From assembly GCF_007997215.1 (NCBI RefSeq), contig NZ_VORW01000015.1, forward strand, positions 1-64,000: a stretch of 64,000 nt of DNA. The letters run 5' to 3'. The stretch's first letter is position 1. The number at the start of each line of letters is the position of its first letter. Of this stretch, positions 1 through 9,874 are shown piece by piece. A program made the position numbers and the translations under genes. The notes under the pieces are model-generated. The model was not told where the DNA came from, did no database searches, and saw only the letters and a program-made list of their open reading frames with translations. This DNA is from Algoriphagus aquimarinus. Lineage in GTDB: Bacteria > Bacteroidota > Bacteroidia > Cytophagales > Cyclobacteriaceae.

Positions 1-121
1 TGTCCGAAGAAATGTGTATTTTTCATCTGCTGTATTTATTGGTTGTGGTAAACTGAAAATACAGAAAAGGGGAAGCTTCTCAAACGAAGCTTCCCCTAAA
101 TTTTAAACCGTTTCTCGGACA
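1..121. repeat. Possible 121-bp element with terminal inverted repeats
   Basis: The window opens with TGTCCGAAGAAA, and 111-121 reads TTTCTCGGACA, its inverted counterpart with one inserted base. A strong hairpin lies between them. This could be a small non-autonomous element or a gene end with nested hairpins. The left boundary coincides with the window edge, so the real extent is unknown. From 122 to 357 I see no gene, only AT-rich sequence. Confidence 0.3.
69..96. terminator. Bidirectional hairpin, likely terminator
   Basis: A perfect 11-bp stem (GGGGAAGCTTC, 69-79) pairs with 86-96 around a 6-nt loop. The T tract after it is weak on either strand. It probably ends transcription of whatever lies left of the window, or of the minus-strand operon ending at 358. 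Confidence 0.5.
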
Positions 122-357
122 GTAGTGATAAAAAATAAATAAATAATCAGTTTTTGCTAAAAAAAAATGTACTAATACAATAAAAATTTAATCAAAAGAT
201 TGAATCTTTAACTTCACGTTATAAATCGTAAGCAGAAGAATAGCCCCGAGCAGAGATTTGTGATTACTGAGAAGGGGAAGAGGGTGGCAAAACCTGGATA
301 TCTTTTCTCAGATTTGAATGAATTTATTTCAATTTACAATTATAAAGACTTAGTTGA

Positions 358-1398
358 CTAAAATTCATTTTCGTAGTAGATTTTATAAAATTTTCTCCCA
401 TTTTCGTCAATACCTTGTTCTATAAGTTCCCTATTTCCGTGAATGTAGATATCGAAATTCTTATCAAGCCTAAGAATCCTTTTAAAAACCCTTGATTGTT
501 TCTTTACAGCCTGAGGAGATATTTCAAACTTGTCAGAAAATCCAATTTCGTTCTGCTGCCTGTAGATTTGATCAAATTTACGAAATGACTCAATAACATT
601 ACTATCTCTAAAAACCTCTTCTTCAAATTCATTTTTATCGAATGACTCACGTCTTTTAAAATAATCTACAGAACGATTGAGAAAGTCAATTTTATCGGCT
701 TTATTAATCTCTAACTCTACGCCAAGTTGATTAATAACGAAGTTTTTGGCAATTGATAGAAAATCTTTTGTAAAGTGATAATTATCGGATGCTGCTTTAA
801 TATTTAGAAAATTATCCTTCCAATATTGAGTATCATTTGATTTATTTGAATCAACTATACAAACTTTATAACCATTGGAATGTTCGATATTAAAAATTAA
901 ACAGCCTTTGTCAAGTTTTTTTATATCAATTCCTCGTTCATGATTTACACTAAAAATATTTTTATTGGAATAAAATTTCAAGAAAACATCTTTAACTTCT
1001 GATTTGAATATACCTAAAGCATCTGTGGAAACACCTTCAAAGGAACAATTTTTAAAATAGCAAATACATAATTCTCCTGAATTTACTTTAGGATGAATAG
1101 AAACTTCATAAAGGTGTTTAGCAATATCAACTGATCTATCATAAATTGTGTCAGGATTTGCAAATATCCTTTTTACAAAGGAGTATACCTCATTTAAGTT
1201 AAGCTCAGAAGAGTGTGTGAAATTGTAAATCTCATTATCATTAAAAGGAGACAGAAAATATTTCAACAAAAAATTAAGTGTTTCTTGATCATCAATATCT
1301 CTAACTCCAGAAAATATCCCTAATTCTTCACCACGAAGTCTATTACCGACTTGATGAATAGCTATTTTCTCAAGATAAACATTAGTAAAATCTATCAT
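358..1398 (-). CDS. 37-kDa nucleoid-associated protein (NdpA/YejK family)
   Basis: 346 aa with no signal peptide or membrane segment, so cytoplasmic. The layout matches the 37-kDa nucleoid-associated family (PF04245): an N-terminal 'EKIAIHQVGN' strand, then a middle region with 'LCICYF' and 'ALGIFKSE', and a charged C-terminal half. Length is normal for the family, whose characterised members bind the bacterial nucleoid. The ATG overlaps the stop of the upstream nuclease-like gene as ATGA (1395-1398), so the two are probably co-translated. That coupling suggests work as a pair, plausibly in DNA defence, rather than general chromosome packaging. Family call is good; role in this pair is inferred. 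Confidence 0.72.
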   Translation of the reverse strand: MIDFTNVYLEKIAIHQVGNRLRGEELGIFSGVRDIDDQETLNFLLKYFLSPFNDNEIYNFTHSSELNLNEVYSFVKRIFANPDTIYDRSVDIAKHLYEVSIHPKVNSGELCICYFKNCSFEGVSTDALGIFKSEVKDVFLKFYSNKNIFSVNHERGIDIKKLDKGCLIFNIEHSNGYKVCIVDSNKSNDTQYWKDNFLNIKAASDNYHFTKDFLSIAKNFVINQLGVELEINKADKIDFLNRSVDYFKRRESFDKNEFEEEVFRDSNVIESFRKFDQIYRQQNEIGFSDKFEISPQAVKKQSRVFKRILRLDKNFDIYIHGNRELIEQGIDENGRKFYKIYYENEF

Positions 1399-4088
1399 TC
1401 TATGATATTAAATTGTTTTAGTTTCTCAATTTTTAATCTTTCAATTTCCTTTGATAGTTGCTTTTTTAAACCTTCAATGCTCTGTAAAGATTTGACTTGA
1501 TGGTGATTTGTTGATAGATATGGTTCTGATTTAAATACCCCATCATATCCTTGCTTGTTCTTTAATGCATTGGAAAAACTATAGGTTACTCGATAAAACC
1601 CATTCTTAACATTAAGGTAGTCAAATTTATAAAAAACGGAGATTTCCTCTAAAAAGATTGATCCCTTGGCATTTTCTTCCGTCAATTCTTGCAATGTTTT
1701 TAGACCTTTCCCACTGTAGTTAATTACTAAATCCTTATCCGCTTTATCTTTGTACAGTTCAGGGATAGGTGTCTTTTCATCAAACTTAAATTTTATTGAT
1801 TGGATATCGGGTTCTTTTAGAATTGAAGATGATGCAACATTGCTAAAGCCTAATAGAAAATTAACTCTTTCTAAATTGGATTTGAAATTTTGAAACATAA
1901 CTTTTATCTTCTTCTCTTCAATAAAATCAACTCTTAAAAACTCGCCTGCTAATTCTTTAACGATTCTATTAGCTATTAACTTATCTTCCCTCGTAATGGT
2001 ATTTTCAGAAACAACTATAAGCTTATCATCTTGTTTTCTCACGACGATTTCTGATTTCCCCCAATTGGTATTTACTGCTAAACTGCTCGTCGGGTCTTTA
2101 ATTTCTGTAATCAATGAAATCTTGAATTCATCTTTATTAACAGAGTCTTGGATGAACTTTATTTTATCATGGTTGACAATTTTAATATTTAAGCCTTCTG
2201 TTAAGTTATCAAGATTTGGCTTAATTGATTTAAAAACAGATTCAAGAGTTTGATTTTGTTTAATGTTATAAAACTCGTTATTAGTATGGACATTTCTATT
2301 CTTAATATTTATATACGACTTGAAATCTTCTAGTTCATTTGGACTAAAAAGAAGAGTGGAAATCAGACTGATGAGCTTAACCTTATCCGAACTTTTAACA
2401 AAAATCCCTTTCTTCGCTAAGAAGTAAATCAAATCACTAGAAGTAATTGCCTCTGTTTTCAAGAATGGTTTTAGCAAATCGCCATATGGTAAAATATTAA
2501 GAAATGCTTCATTTATGTGCTTATCAGAATCTAGTGGTTTTTGCATAGACTCATCATACTGCTCGTTACTTCTGGTTATAACTTGTGTTTTTGGAAGAGA
2601 ATCTAAGGCATTAGCATCTGCATTTATGTATCGAAATATTCTTATTTTCTCATCAAGAAGCTCTTCATTAAAAGAGCGAATAACTTCCTTAGCATCATTC
2701 CCATGAACTTCTTCGTCATAATCAGAAAAATACAAGCGATATTCATTACCAAAACCACTAGTCAGACGAATAGTTAGCCAAATGAGTTTTTTTAATGATT
2801 CCGAAGAAAATGGATCTGAACAAAATAGTAAAAAGCTAATTGTTGACCTATCTTCTTTTGCAATAGGAATAACTGATGAGTTAACATATTGTACGGGTAG
2901 TTTTAAGCCTCGCTGGCCAATTTTATTGGGACTTTGGTTTGCTTCTGTAATTGGATAAAGGAATCTAACAGGAACATTCTCACGATAGTTTTTAGCTGTT
3001 GCTATGCTACTTATGATAAAATTCGCTTTGTTATTATCAATAAGGAAATAATTCAGATTTTCATTTAATAAATTCCTCCTATAATTATCCTTTGCGTGAT
3101 GAATGAAATTGCTTGAAATTTCGCTGGATTCTGTGGTCAACCAAAACAGTACGCTGTAATATTCAGTGTGTTGATATAATTTAAGTGGAAGGGAATTTTT
3201 TTGCTTGAAATCACCTAAAACCAATTCAGCATCCCGGATGTACTTTACAATTTCTGCTTTTGATGTGTTTGGATATATAAGGTCATGAATTGAAGAAACC
3301 ATTATAAAATCACCTGTATTATCTTTCAATTTACTTTCCAGGCTTCCAACAAACTCTACTTTGTGAACATCATTTTCAGAGGTATATTCATTAAAAACCT
3401 CAACTTTATGATTCTCTCCGAATTGGTTCCAGCCTATTAACCCTAAGATCTTCTTTGCGATTCTTTGATTGAAAGGAATATTCTGATTCTCTAGAGGTGG
3501 TGCTAAAGAAATGAAAGGATTTTCTTCCATTTGGTTTTCAATTGCGGTTATCCATTCTAACAATTTTGAATCAAAATCTGCTCTTTTTATTTCAGTACCG
3601 ACAACTGAGCTTGTTGCAAAATGAATAGTTAAAACCTGAACTATTATCTCTCTAACATTTGGAGATATTTTTGACTTTCCTTTTTTTTCATAATAGAAGT
3701 CAATTTTTGTAGAGGCTTGATCAATAAGGGTTTGAATGTTTAGTGATTTAAATTCGCCAATCTTTACCTTTCCAATCTCTTTTTTCTTTAACAAGTTAGC
3801 TGCTGGATTACCTACCAACACCAATTCATATTCTTCTATTCCAGGTGAATTAATTTCTAGCTCTTCACACCATCTTTTCGCAGCAGCAAGTCCGATAATA
3901 TTTTCAGAAGATTTTACTTGGGTAACTTTTGCTTTGTTATCAAGATATTTCCACAGAATATCAACCTTCTCTGATTCATTTAATGGCTCTACGGTTACAG
4001 AAAGCCAATTATTATCAGTTTCTAAAGCATCCAAAACAGAAATTATTGTTTGAATGATATATCCTCTTATTCCAGCGTTACCACTCAT
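1395..4088 (-). CDS. Large protein with Cap4/DUF4297-like nuclease N-terminus
   Basis: 897 aa. The first ~110 residues read like the PD-(D/E)XK fold of DUF4297/Cap4 endonucleases: 'GNAGIRGYIIQ' at the start, an acidic strand with 'EKVDILW', then 'VTQVKSS' giving the D...QxK pattern. I see no Walker A motif, so this is not a STAND-type or ABC ATPase effector. The remaining ~750 residues match nothing I recognise and probably serve as sensor or scaffold. It is first of a two-gene operon with the NdpA-like gene (4-bp overlap). Starts at ATG 4088. Nuclease assignment is from motif reading only. Confidence 0.55.
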   Translation of the reverse strand: MSGNAGIRGYIIQTIISVLDALETDNNWLSVTVEPLNESEKVDILWKYLDNKAKVTQVKSSENIIGLAAAKRWCEELEINSPGIEEYELVLVGNPAANLLKKKEIGKVKIGEFKSLNIQTLIDQASTKIDFYYEKKGKSKISPNVREIIVQVLTIHFATSSVVGTEIKRADFDSKLLEWITAIENQMEENPFISLAPPLENQNIPFNQRIAKKILGLIGWNQFGENHKVEVFNEYTSENDVHKVEFVGSLESKLKDNTGDFIMVSSIHDLIYPNTSKAEIVKYIRDAELVLGDFKQKNSLPLKLYQHTEYYSVLFWLTTESSEISSNFIHHAKDNYRRNLLNENLNYFLIDNNKANFIISSIATAKNYRENVPVRFLYPITEANQSPNKIGQRGLKLPVQYVNSSVIPIAKEDRSTISFLLFCSDPFSSESLKKLIWLTIRLTSGFGNEYRLYFSDYDEEVHGNDAKEVIRSFNEELLDEKIRIFRYINADANALDSLPKTQVITRSNEQYDESMQKPLDSDKHINEAFLNILPYGDLLKPFLKTEAITSSDLIYFLAKKGIFVKSSDKVKLISLISTLLFSPNELEDFKSYINIKNRNVHTNNEFYNIKQNQTLESVFKSIKPNLDNLTEGLNIKIVNHDKIKFIQDSVNKDEFKISLITEIKDPTSSLAVNTNWGKSEIVVRKQDDKLIVVSENTITREDKLIANRIVKELAGEFLRVDFIEEKKIKVMFQNFKSNLERVNFLLGFSNVASSSILKEPDIQSIKFKFDEKTPIPELYKDKADKDLVINYSGKGLKTLQELTEENAKGSIFLEEISVFYKFDYLNVKNGFYRVTYSFSNALKNKQGYDGVFKSEPYLSTNHHQVKSLQSIEGLKKQLSKEIERLKIEKLKQFNIIE

Positions 4089-4591
4089 ATTTTTTTATAA
4101 AAAATTTATTTACTTTGATAGTTTTACCAATCTTCTTTATATGGCACCAAAAAATTCTATTAAGTTAACAGCAATTAGATTTACATTTTTTTATCTCCAT
4201 TCTTCTCCCTTTGGGAGTAGCTAAATTATAATTCGGACTGAATTGAATTTTCCATATCCTCCTCATTGAAGAGGAGGCGATTGTGAGTTGTATTATTCAA
4301 GCTAGTGCTTCCACTGGATTGAGAGGTTTTCCGGGTTTAAGCCCAGAAAGGGTGATAAAAGTTGGCTTTTCTACCTCACCCCTTCCCACTCCACATGGAG
4401 AGTGCTATCGGCTGTGGTAACTGGTAGCTTTCAAGAATAAAAGACTTAAGCAAGAAAAGGAATAAAATGAAGGAAAACATACCCTGTATAGGGTATTTTT
4501 CATGAATATTGGAGGAAATTTCAAGATTTTAGGCTGAATAGCCAAAGAATTGGTAGGCTTGTGGGAGATCGATGGATGGAATGCAACTGAG
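4089..4591. other. Intergenic region with hairpins, no gene seen
   Basis: About 500 bp without a convincing gene. It contains two small inverted repeats (4206-4217 and CCTCCTC/GAGGAGG at 4258-4277). A hairpin ATACCC-TGTATA-GGGTAT at 4479-4496 followed by T's on the plus strand resembles a terminator, but no plus-strand gene precedes it. Confidence 0.4.
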
Positions 4592-5446
4592 TTACGTGAT
4601 TATATTTCTAATATCCTCCCTCGTCGATCCATGGTAAAGGGAGTTAATTCTCGGAGAAATCTCTTTTAGTTTTTTTAAACTAAGTTTACTCTTTAAGAAA
4701 GTTTGCCACTTAGCATACCTTAGATTTTTCTTGTTTGAAACAAAGATACTCAGCCGAATAAATAATAGCTCAAGGTTCATGTAAAACGCACCGCAGTAAG
4801 CAAACGGAATAAAGCTTATTGATAAGATGATAGGCAGAAGAAAGGATCCGAGGTTTGGAATGGTAGCAAAACCTCTAAAATCAGCCAATATGTGTTGAAT
4901 TGAAATTCCAAGCATGGCAAATCCGAAAATAACCAAAACCCAGTCAATTAATGACTTTACTTTCTGTGTTTTCTCTTCCCTGCCAGCAACTACTTGGATC
5001 ATCATAAGAAATAAAATAATGGGTAGGAGTAGTAGTTCAGTCATCAATCCAAATTGATGAAGATTCACAACGAACTCTAGGATCAAAACTAATTTCAAAC
5101 TCTCACGAAGAAGGTTTTTGAAGAAGTCTCTTTCTTTATTTGCTTTGGTAAGACTGATTATAATTAAAACTGCCGAGCCTATAAACCAATATATAGAGTC
5201 TTTTAAAAGTGAAAAATCCCAAAAATTAAGTTGATGCAGTAGAAAAACAATAAGACTGGAATACAGAAGTGCTAAAAAGATGACAAACAGAATACGGGAA
5301 GCGAAGAAGGCTTTTACCACATTACCAGATAAAATTCGAGTTTTCCTATTAAATTGAAGGCCTAGGATACTTAAAAATATCCAAATTATAGCAGCTAGTT
5401 CTCTGTTGCTAAAAATAATTTGAAGTTCATGAATGTTTAAGCTCAA
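4592..5446 (-). CDS. Polytopic membrane protein of unknown function
   Basis: 284 aa and strongly hydrophobic, with about six membrane segments (roughly residues 15-35, 48-72, 84-102, 115-150, 165-187, 196-222) and a basic cytoplasmic-looking tail rich in Lys and Arg. I do not recognise a family. The start is TTG at 5446, because an in-frame stop lies just upstream and no ATG exists near the N-terminus. It lies 60 bp after the HNH-type gene on the same strand, so the two probably form an operon. A nuclease-like protein plus a membrane protein is a common layout for abortive-infection systems, but that role is inference. Confidence 0.6.
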   Translation of the reverse strand: MSLNIHELQIIFSNRELAAIIWIFLSILGLQFNRKTRILSGNVVKAFFASRILFVIFLALLYSSLIVFLLHQLNFWDFSLLKDSIYWFIGSAVLIIISLTKANKERDFFKNLLRESLKLVLILEFVVNLHQFGLMTELLLLPIILFLMMIQVVAGREEKTQKVKSLIDWVLVIFGFAMLGISIQHILADFRGFATIPNLGSFLLPIILSISFIPFAYCGAFYMNLELLFIRLSIFVSNKKNLRYAKWQTFLKSKLSLKKLKEISPRINSLYHGSTREDIRNIIT

Positions 5447-5506
5447 GGTATATTATGGTTAGTTTTAAAGACACTAAGAAAAATTTGCTTATTTTTATAA
5501 ATCATC

Positions 5507-6292
5507 TCAAACTCTTGATGCATTACTACTTCTAATAGCTTCTTCAATTTCTGACTTTGACCTAAAATCGCCTGCAATGTTAATAACAGTAGGTAATGTT
5601 GGAAGCCGCAAATCAAAATGTCTTTTTTCTTCAAATTTGAAATAACTAAAATGAGTTATATTGGTCAATCTATGATCAATATCTTCTTTATCGACTGGAC
5701 TTGTAAGTAAAAATCCAAATGGCGGAAATGCGATTTCTGTGATCATTATTGGTTTTGGACCTTTTTTGAGATTACCAATGTATGATTCAGAGATGTATCT
5801 TAAGTTCTCATCTATTTTGAAATAGGCCCAAATTTTATATTCATCTGGCAAAGGATTACTTCTTTTATCCAAAACAAACTTAACCAACTTTGGATGCCTC
5901 TTTCTGAAGTCAGAATCATTTATTGCAAAAAACATCGTTATTATCTGTTTAGAAATCTTTAGAGGGTATAATTCATTTGGGATATAAAGAGAGGTTTTCC
6001 CTTTAGCTCTTTTTAAAATGTCCATGCTATAATGACACCAGTCCGAGAATGAACCTGCATACCACCCTCCTGTATTATTATTACATTTTCCACATATTGT
6101 TGAGAATGTTACGCCTCCTTGGTAAATCCTCTTAGTACTGGGAAGAATAAGAGGATTCTCAGCCCATTGATCGTCAGTATAGAGATATTGTGTCCATCTA
6201 CCTTTATTAAATGCACTTTTAGGAGGGACGTGTTCCTTGCTTAATTCTTTATAATCACCACATATATTGCAGATCCCCATTTTACCGCTCAT
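5507..6292 (-). CDS. HNH-type zinc-finger nuclease-like protein
   Basis: 261 aa from ATG 6292. An in-frame TTG at 6340 would add 16 residues, but the ATG directly follows a purine-rich GGGGGGAAGG stretch and sits just before the first domain. Near the N-terminus is 'CNICGDYKELSKEHVPPK' and about 60 residues later 'CGKCNNNTG'. This is the two-CxxC plus His arrangement of HNH endonucleases in which Cys pairs hold zinc. The rest is not recognisable. Its partner is the downstream membrane protein. Either DNA or RNA could be the target; catalytic activity is not proven by motif alone. Confidence 0.6.
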   Translation of the reverse strand: MSGKMGICNICGDYKELSKEHVPPKSAFNKGRWTQYLYTDDQWAENPLILPSTKRIYQGGVTFSTICGKCNNNTGGWYAGSFSDWCHYSMDILKRAKGKTSLYIPNELYPLKISKQIITMFFAINDSDFRKRHPKLVKFVLDKRSNPLPDEYKIWAYFKIDENLRYISESYIGNLKKGPKPIMITEIAFPPFGFLLTSPVDKEDIDHRLTNITHFSYFKFEEKRHFDLRLPTLPTVINIAGDFRSKSEIEEAIRSSNASRV

Positions 6293-6461
6293 CCTTCCCC
6301 CCTTCCACAAAGATTTGTACGGCAAAAGATTGGAGATCAAAGGCTCTAGCTTTTGCTCTATGTTCAGAAAACCTCTTAACTATTAAACAGATAGATACTT
6401 TGTTAGCTGTTATCATATTCCTATCAATACTCAAACACGTTTGATTGTTTAAGAATTTTAT

Positions 6462-6605
6462 TCACTTTCCGGTCTTATGCTTATGCGGCTTTAGTGATTG
6501 TGTATTACCCGGAGTATCCTTATTATCCCGTTGCCGCCTATCTGGTTTTCCAGTTGAATCTGCAATTCTCTTTGGTCCCGGTTTGATTCCGTTTTTAGTT
6601 TCCAT
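6462..6605 (-). CDS. Small basic hydrophilic protein (47 aa)
   Basis: A clean ATG-to-TGA frame of 47 codons starting METKNGIKPGPKR and ending KPHKHKTGK. It is rich in Lys, Arg, Gly, Pro and Asn and has no hydrophobic segment, so it would be disordered and basic. I do not recognise it. It sits alone in the gap between hsdR and the HNH gene. Composition looks protein-like rather than random, but no Shine-Dalgarno site is visible, which is normal for this phylum. Confidence 0.35.
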   Translation of the reverse strand: METKNGIKPGPKRIADSTGKPDRRQRDNKDTPGNTQSLKPHKHKTGK

Positions 6606-6793
6606 GTTTGTGTGGTTTTGATTTAACATGTAGGGAAGCTAACCTAAAAAATGGTAGAACCTCTTGCTAAGCAACAACTTAGACACAAAATGTCGGGATA
6701 GTTTTCAATGACCAAAAAAATCCAATCAACTAGTCAAAAGCCGTCCTATTACAAACACGGTTCTCAAGCGAGAAAACACCTTGATAAATCATC

Positions 6794-9700
6794 CTAGGTC
6801 TTTGTCATCCCAGGGTTATCTATCATTCGCTTCATGGTATCAAAAAATGCCTGATAAAATGATTCGTCCTTGGCTGTCAGCTTGTATAGCTCTAGCTCCT
6901 GTCTTCGCTGCTTATTCAACACTTCTTTAAGCATATGATGAAGTGCCAGTTCTCTCGTATGGCTATCGGGATTATTAAAATACTTTTCTTCAATATCCGG
7001 ATGCTCGATCAGCTTTCTGGACACTTGGATAAACTTTACACGCTGGTCTTCCGGGGTAGCCTCCCAGCCATGAAACCATCTTTCATTGAAGGTTTTGATG
7101 ATTTCATCCAATTGATCCTTTTCTTCCTCTCCCCCATGGGTACCTCTTGGATTTGGATTTTGGGGATCCAATTCTGTTGAGGAGTCGTCCAGGTCAATGC
7201 TGTAATTAAGTTTGGTACGCTCCAATCCATACGTGGACAAATCCACTGATTCCAACAATTCATCTATCAATTCATCTTCTTTGGTTTTGACATTCAATTT
7301 TGGAACAAGGAATTTTAAAAACCAGAAGAGCTTTTCCCAATCCAACACTTCATACTCCATAATCGAAGCCATCTGACCATAAATTTTCACAAACTGCTTG
7401 GCCTTGATTTTGAAGTCCGCTTTTTCTTCATCTTCCAGTTGCAGCTCCTGATTAAAACGGTCGGCGGCAACATCTACCAGCGGACTGAGCTGCTGTGCAT
7501 CCACTCCTGCAAAGTATTTTTCCACGAAGGTCTCCACCTCTGACCACTCATACACCGCAGCTACATCCAAGTTGCCCTTCAACTCGTGCAGCACATTGAT
7601 GTCCGTTGCGCCACTCAGTGAGGTGGAAGTATAGAATGGATCAAAGGAAGTCTTGATCTCATCCACCTGGTTAAAGAAGTCCAGGATAAACAAGTCTTCT
7701 GTTTTCTTACCCAGTTTATCAGCAGCACGATTCAACCTGCTCAATGCCTGGACAGCCAAAACGCCCTGTAGTTTCTTATCCACATACATGGTACATAACT
7801 TAGGCTGGTCAAAACCGGTCAGGTATTTATTGGCCACGACTAACAGGCGATACTCGTCTGAATCGAACTGATCCCGGGTATCTTTTTCTACAAAGCCATT
7901 TAAATCTGCTTCTGCGTATTCCACACCATCTACGATTTTCTTTCCGGAAAATGAAACGGCTATTTTAAATGGGTTTCCTTTGTCTGCCAAAATGCGTTTG
8001 ATGGCCATAAAATAACGAATGGCCGATTCAATATTTTGGGTAACCACCATGCCCTTGGCTTTCCCTTTTAGCTTTTTGGTATTATATACTTTGCTGATAA
8101 AGTGCTCCATCATTATCTCTGCCTTGGTGGCAATGGTACGCTTATCCCGCTCTACGTAGGCACGGAGCTTTTTCTGTGCCTTGGAGGTTTCGAATTTGGG
8201 ATTGTCTTCGATGGATTTTTTTATTTCATAGTAGCTTTTGTAAGTCGTATAGTTTGCCAGTACATCCAGAATAAAACCCTCTTCAATGGCCTGTTTCATG
8301 GAGTATAGATGGAAAGGTTCAAAAGAACCGTCTTCCTGTTTGGCACCAAAGCGTTCGAGTGTAGCGTTTTTGGGTGTTGCCGTAAAAGCCAAATACGATG
8401 CATTGCCCTTCATCTTGCGGGCTTGCATGGCTTTTAAGATTTTGTCCTGAGCATCTTCCTCCTCTCTGTCTTGAGCGGAGTCCTGAGTTTCCTCATTTTG
8501 CCCTACGCCCATTGCCTGGTTCATTGTACCACCAGCCGTTCCGCTCTGTGAACTATGTGCTTCATCTATGATTACAGCAAAACGCTTGTCGCTGAGATCA
8601 GCAATACCATCCACGATGAAGGGGAATTTCTGAATGGTGGTGATGATGATCTTTTTACCTTGCTCCAGACTGTCTTTTAAGTCTCTGGATGAATAAGCTG
8701 GGGCAACAATGTTTTTGACTTCTGAAAATTCCTTGATATTCTCCCGAAGTTGCTTGTCCAATAATCTTCTATCGGTTACTACGATGATGGAATCAAACAA
8801 AGGGGTTTGCCTGCCTTTGGAACCGGGCAAGTCTTCCCGTTCAGGATAGGTTTCTATGAGCTGATACGCTGCCCAGGTAATGGAATTGGACTTGCCTGAG
8901 CCTGCAGAATGCTGGATCAGATAGGTTTGATTGGTGCCGTTTTGAGCTGCATGCCTGAGTATCCTTCGCACCACATCCATCTGATGGTAACGCGGAAAAA
9001 ACAGGGTTCGCTTGCTCAAGGCATCTGTGGCTTTTCCATCAAAGCGGACAAAATGCTGAATGATATTGGCCAAGCTTTTTCTGGTAAATACTTCTTCCCA
9101 GAGATAGCTGGATTTATGTCCAAATGGATTGGGAGGATTTCCTTTTCCCTCGTTATGGCCTTTGTTAAACGGTAAGAAAAAGGAATTGCCTCCAGTGAGT
9201 TTGGTACACATGTACACTTCATCGGTATCCACCCCAAAATGCACGATGCAGCGACCAAACTGTAGCAAAGGCTGCCGAATGTCTCTATCGTACTTGTACT
9301 GTTTGATGCCGTGAACTTTGGCAGTTTGTCCTGTCCAAGCGTTTTTGAGTTCCAGCGTAGCGATGGCTATCCCATTAACAAACACCACCATGTCAATTTC
9401 TTCGCGAAGATTGTCGAGATTGTAATGAACCTGTCGGGTTACGCTAAACTCATTTTTCTCAAAATTGTCTTTTACCGTTTGGCTATCCCCTGCTTTGGGA
9501 ACATGAAAGAGAAAAGTAAAAACAGCATCCTCCACCTCCAAGCCTTTTCGTAGGACACGGAGAACACCATACTTCTTCACCATACGATCGTAGCGTTCCA
9601 GAATTTTAAGTTTCCAGTCAGCTGAGCGCTGCAGTTTTTCGAGTTCTTGGTTTTGGGTTTCTTCTAAAAAGTGCCAGAAGCGAGCTTCGTCTAAGGCGTA

Positions 9701-9874
9701 TTTGGCATTAAACTCTTTGGAATCACCGATGTAAAAGTCTTGACCAGAACCATACAGAGCTCTAGCTTCCTGCACTGTATTGCCCATCTCACGAATTTCC
9801 TCTATGGAGGTTCCAGTTAAGGTCTTTTCTATGGCGGATTCAAGTGCGGCTTCGTTGGTTTTACTTGGGCTCAT
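6794..9874 (-). CDS. hsdR: Type I restriction enzyme, R subunit
   Basis: 1026 aa, a normal length for HsdR. The N-terminal nuclease core shows acidic residues followed by 'TLELKNAWTG' (ELK catalytic strand). The helicase part has Walker A 'SAGSGKSNS', Walker B/DEAH 'DEAHSSQ' and the downstream motif 'NKYLTGFDQPKL'. The protein translocates DNA and cuts it when unmethylated target sites are present, in complex with HsdM and HsdS. It is the last gene of the operon, and its ATG (9874) overlaps the end of the DUF4062 gene by 14 bp. All expected motifs look intact, so the enzyme is probably active. Confidence 0.93.
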   Translation of the reverse strand: MSPSKTNEAALESAIEKTLTGTSIEEIREMGNTVQEARALYGSGQDFYIGDSKEFNAKYALDEARFWHFLEETQNQELEKLQRSADWKLKILERYDRMVKKYGVLRVLRKGLEVEDAVFTFLFHVPKAGDSQTVKDNFEKNEFSVTRQVHYNLDNLREEIDMVVFVNGIAIATLELKNAWTGQTAKVHGIKQYKYDRDIRQPLLQFGRCIVHFGVDTDEVYMCTKLTGGNSFFLPFNKGHNEGKGNPPNPFGHKSSYLWEEVFTRKSLANIIQHFVRFDGKATDALSKRTLFFPRYHQMDVVRRILRHAAQNGTNQTYLIQHSAGSGKSNSITWAAYQLIETYPEREDLPGSKGRQTPLFDSIIVVTDRRLLDKQLRENIKEFSEVKNIVAPAYSSRDLKDSLEQGKKIIITTIQKFPFIVDGIADLSDKRFAVIIDEAHSSQSGTAGGTMNQAMGVGQNEETQDSAQDREEEDAQDKILKAMQARKMKGNASYLAFTATPKNATLERFGAKQEDGSFEPFHLYSMKQAIEEGFILDVLANYTTYKSYYEIKKSIEDNPKFETSKAQKKLRAYVERDKRTIATKAEIMMEHFISKVYNTKKLKGKAKGMVVTQNIESAIRYFMAIKRILADKGNPFKIAVSFSGKKIVDGVEYAEADLNGFVEKDTRDQFDSDEYRLLVVANKYLTGFDQPKLCTMYVDKKLQGVLAVQALSRLNRAADKLGKKTEDLFILDFFNQVDEIKTSFDPFYTSTSLSGATDINVLHELKGNLDVAAVYEWSEVETFVEKYFAGVDAQQLSPLVDVAADRFNQELQLEDEEKADFKIKAKQFVKIYGQMASIMEYEVLDWEKLFWFLKFLVPKLNVKTKEDELIDELLESVDLSTYGLERTKLNYSIDLDDSSTELDPQNPNPRGTHGGEEEKDQLDEIIKTFNERWFHGWEATPEDQRVKFIQVSRKLIEHPDIEEKYFNNPDSHTRELALHHMLKEVLNKQRRQELELYKLTAKDESFYQAFFDTMKRMIDNPGMTKT

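Noticed and set aside
4479..4500. Terminator of a plus-strand gene
   Set aside because: The hairpin and T's look right, but no plus-strand gene exists upstream of it.
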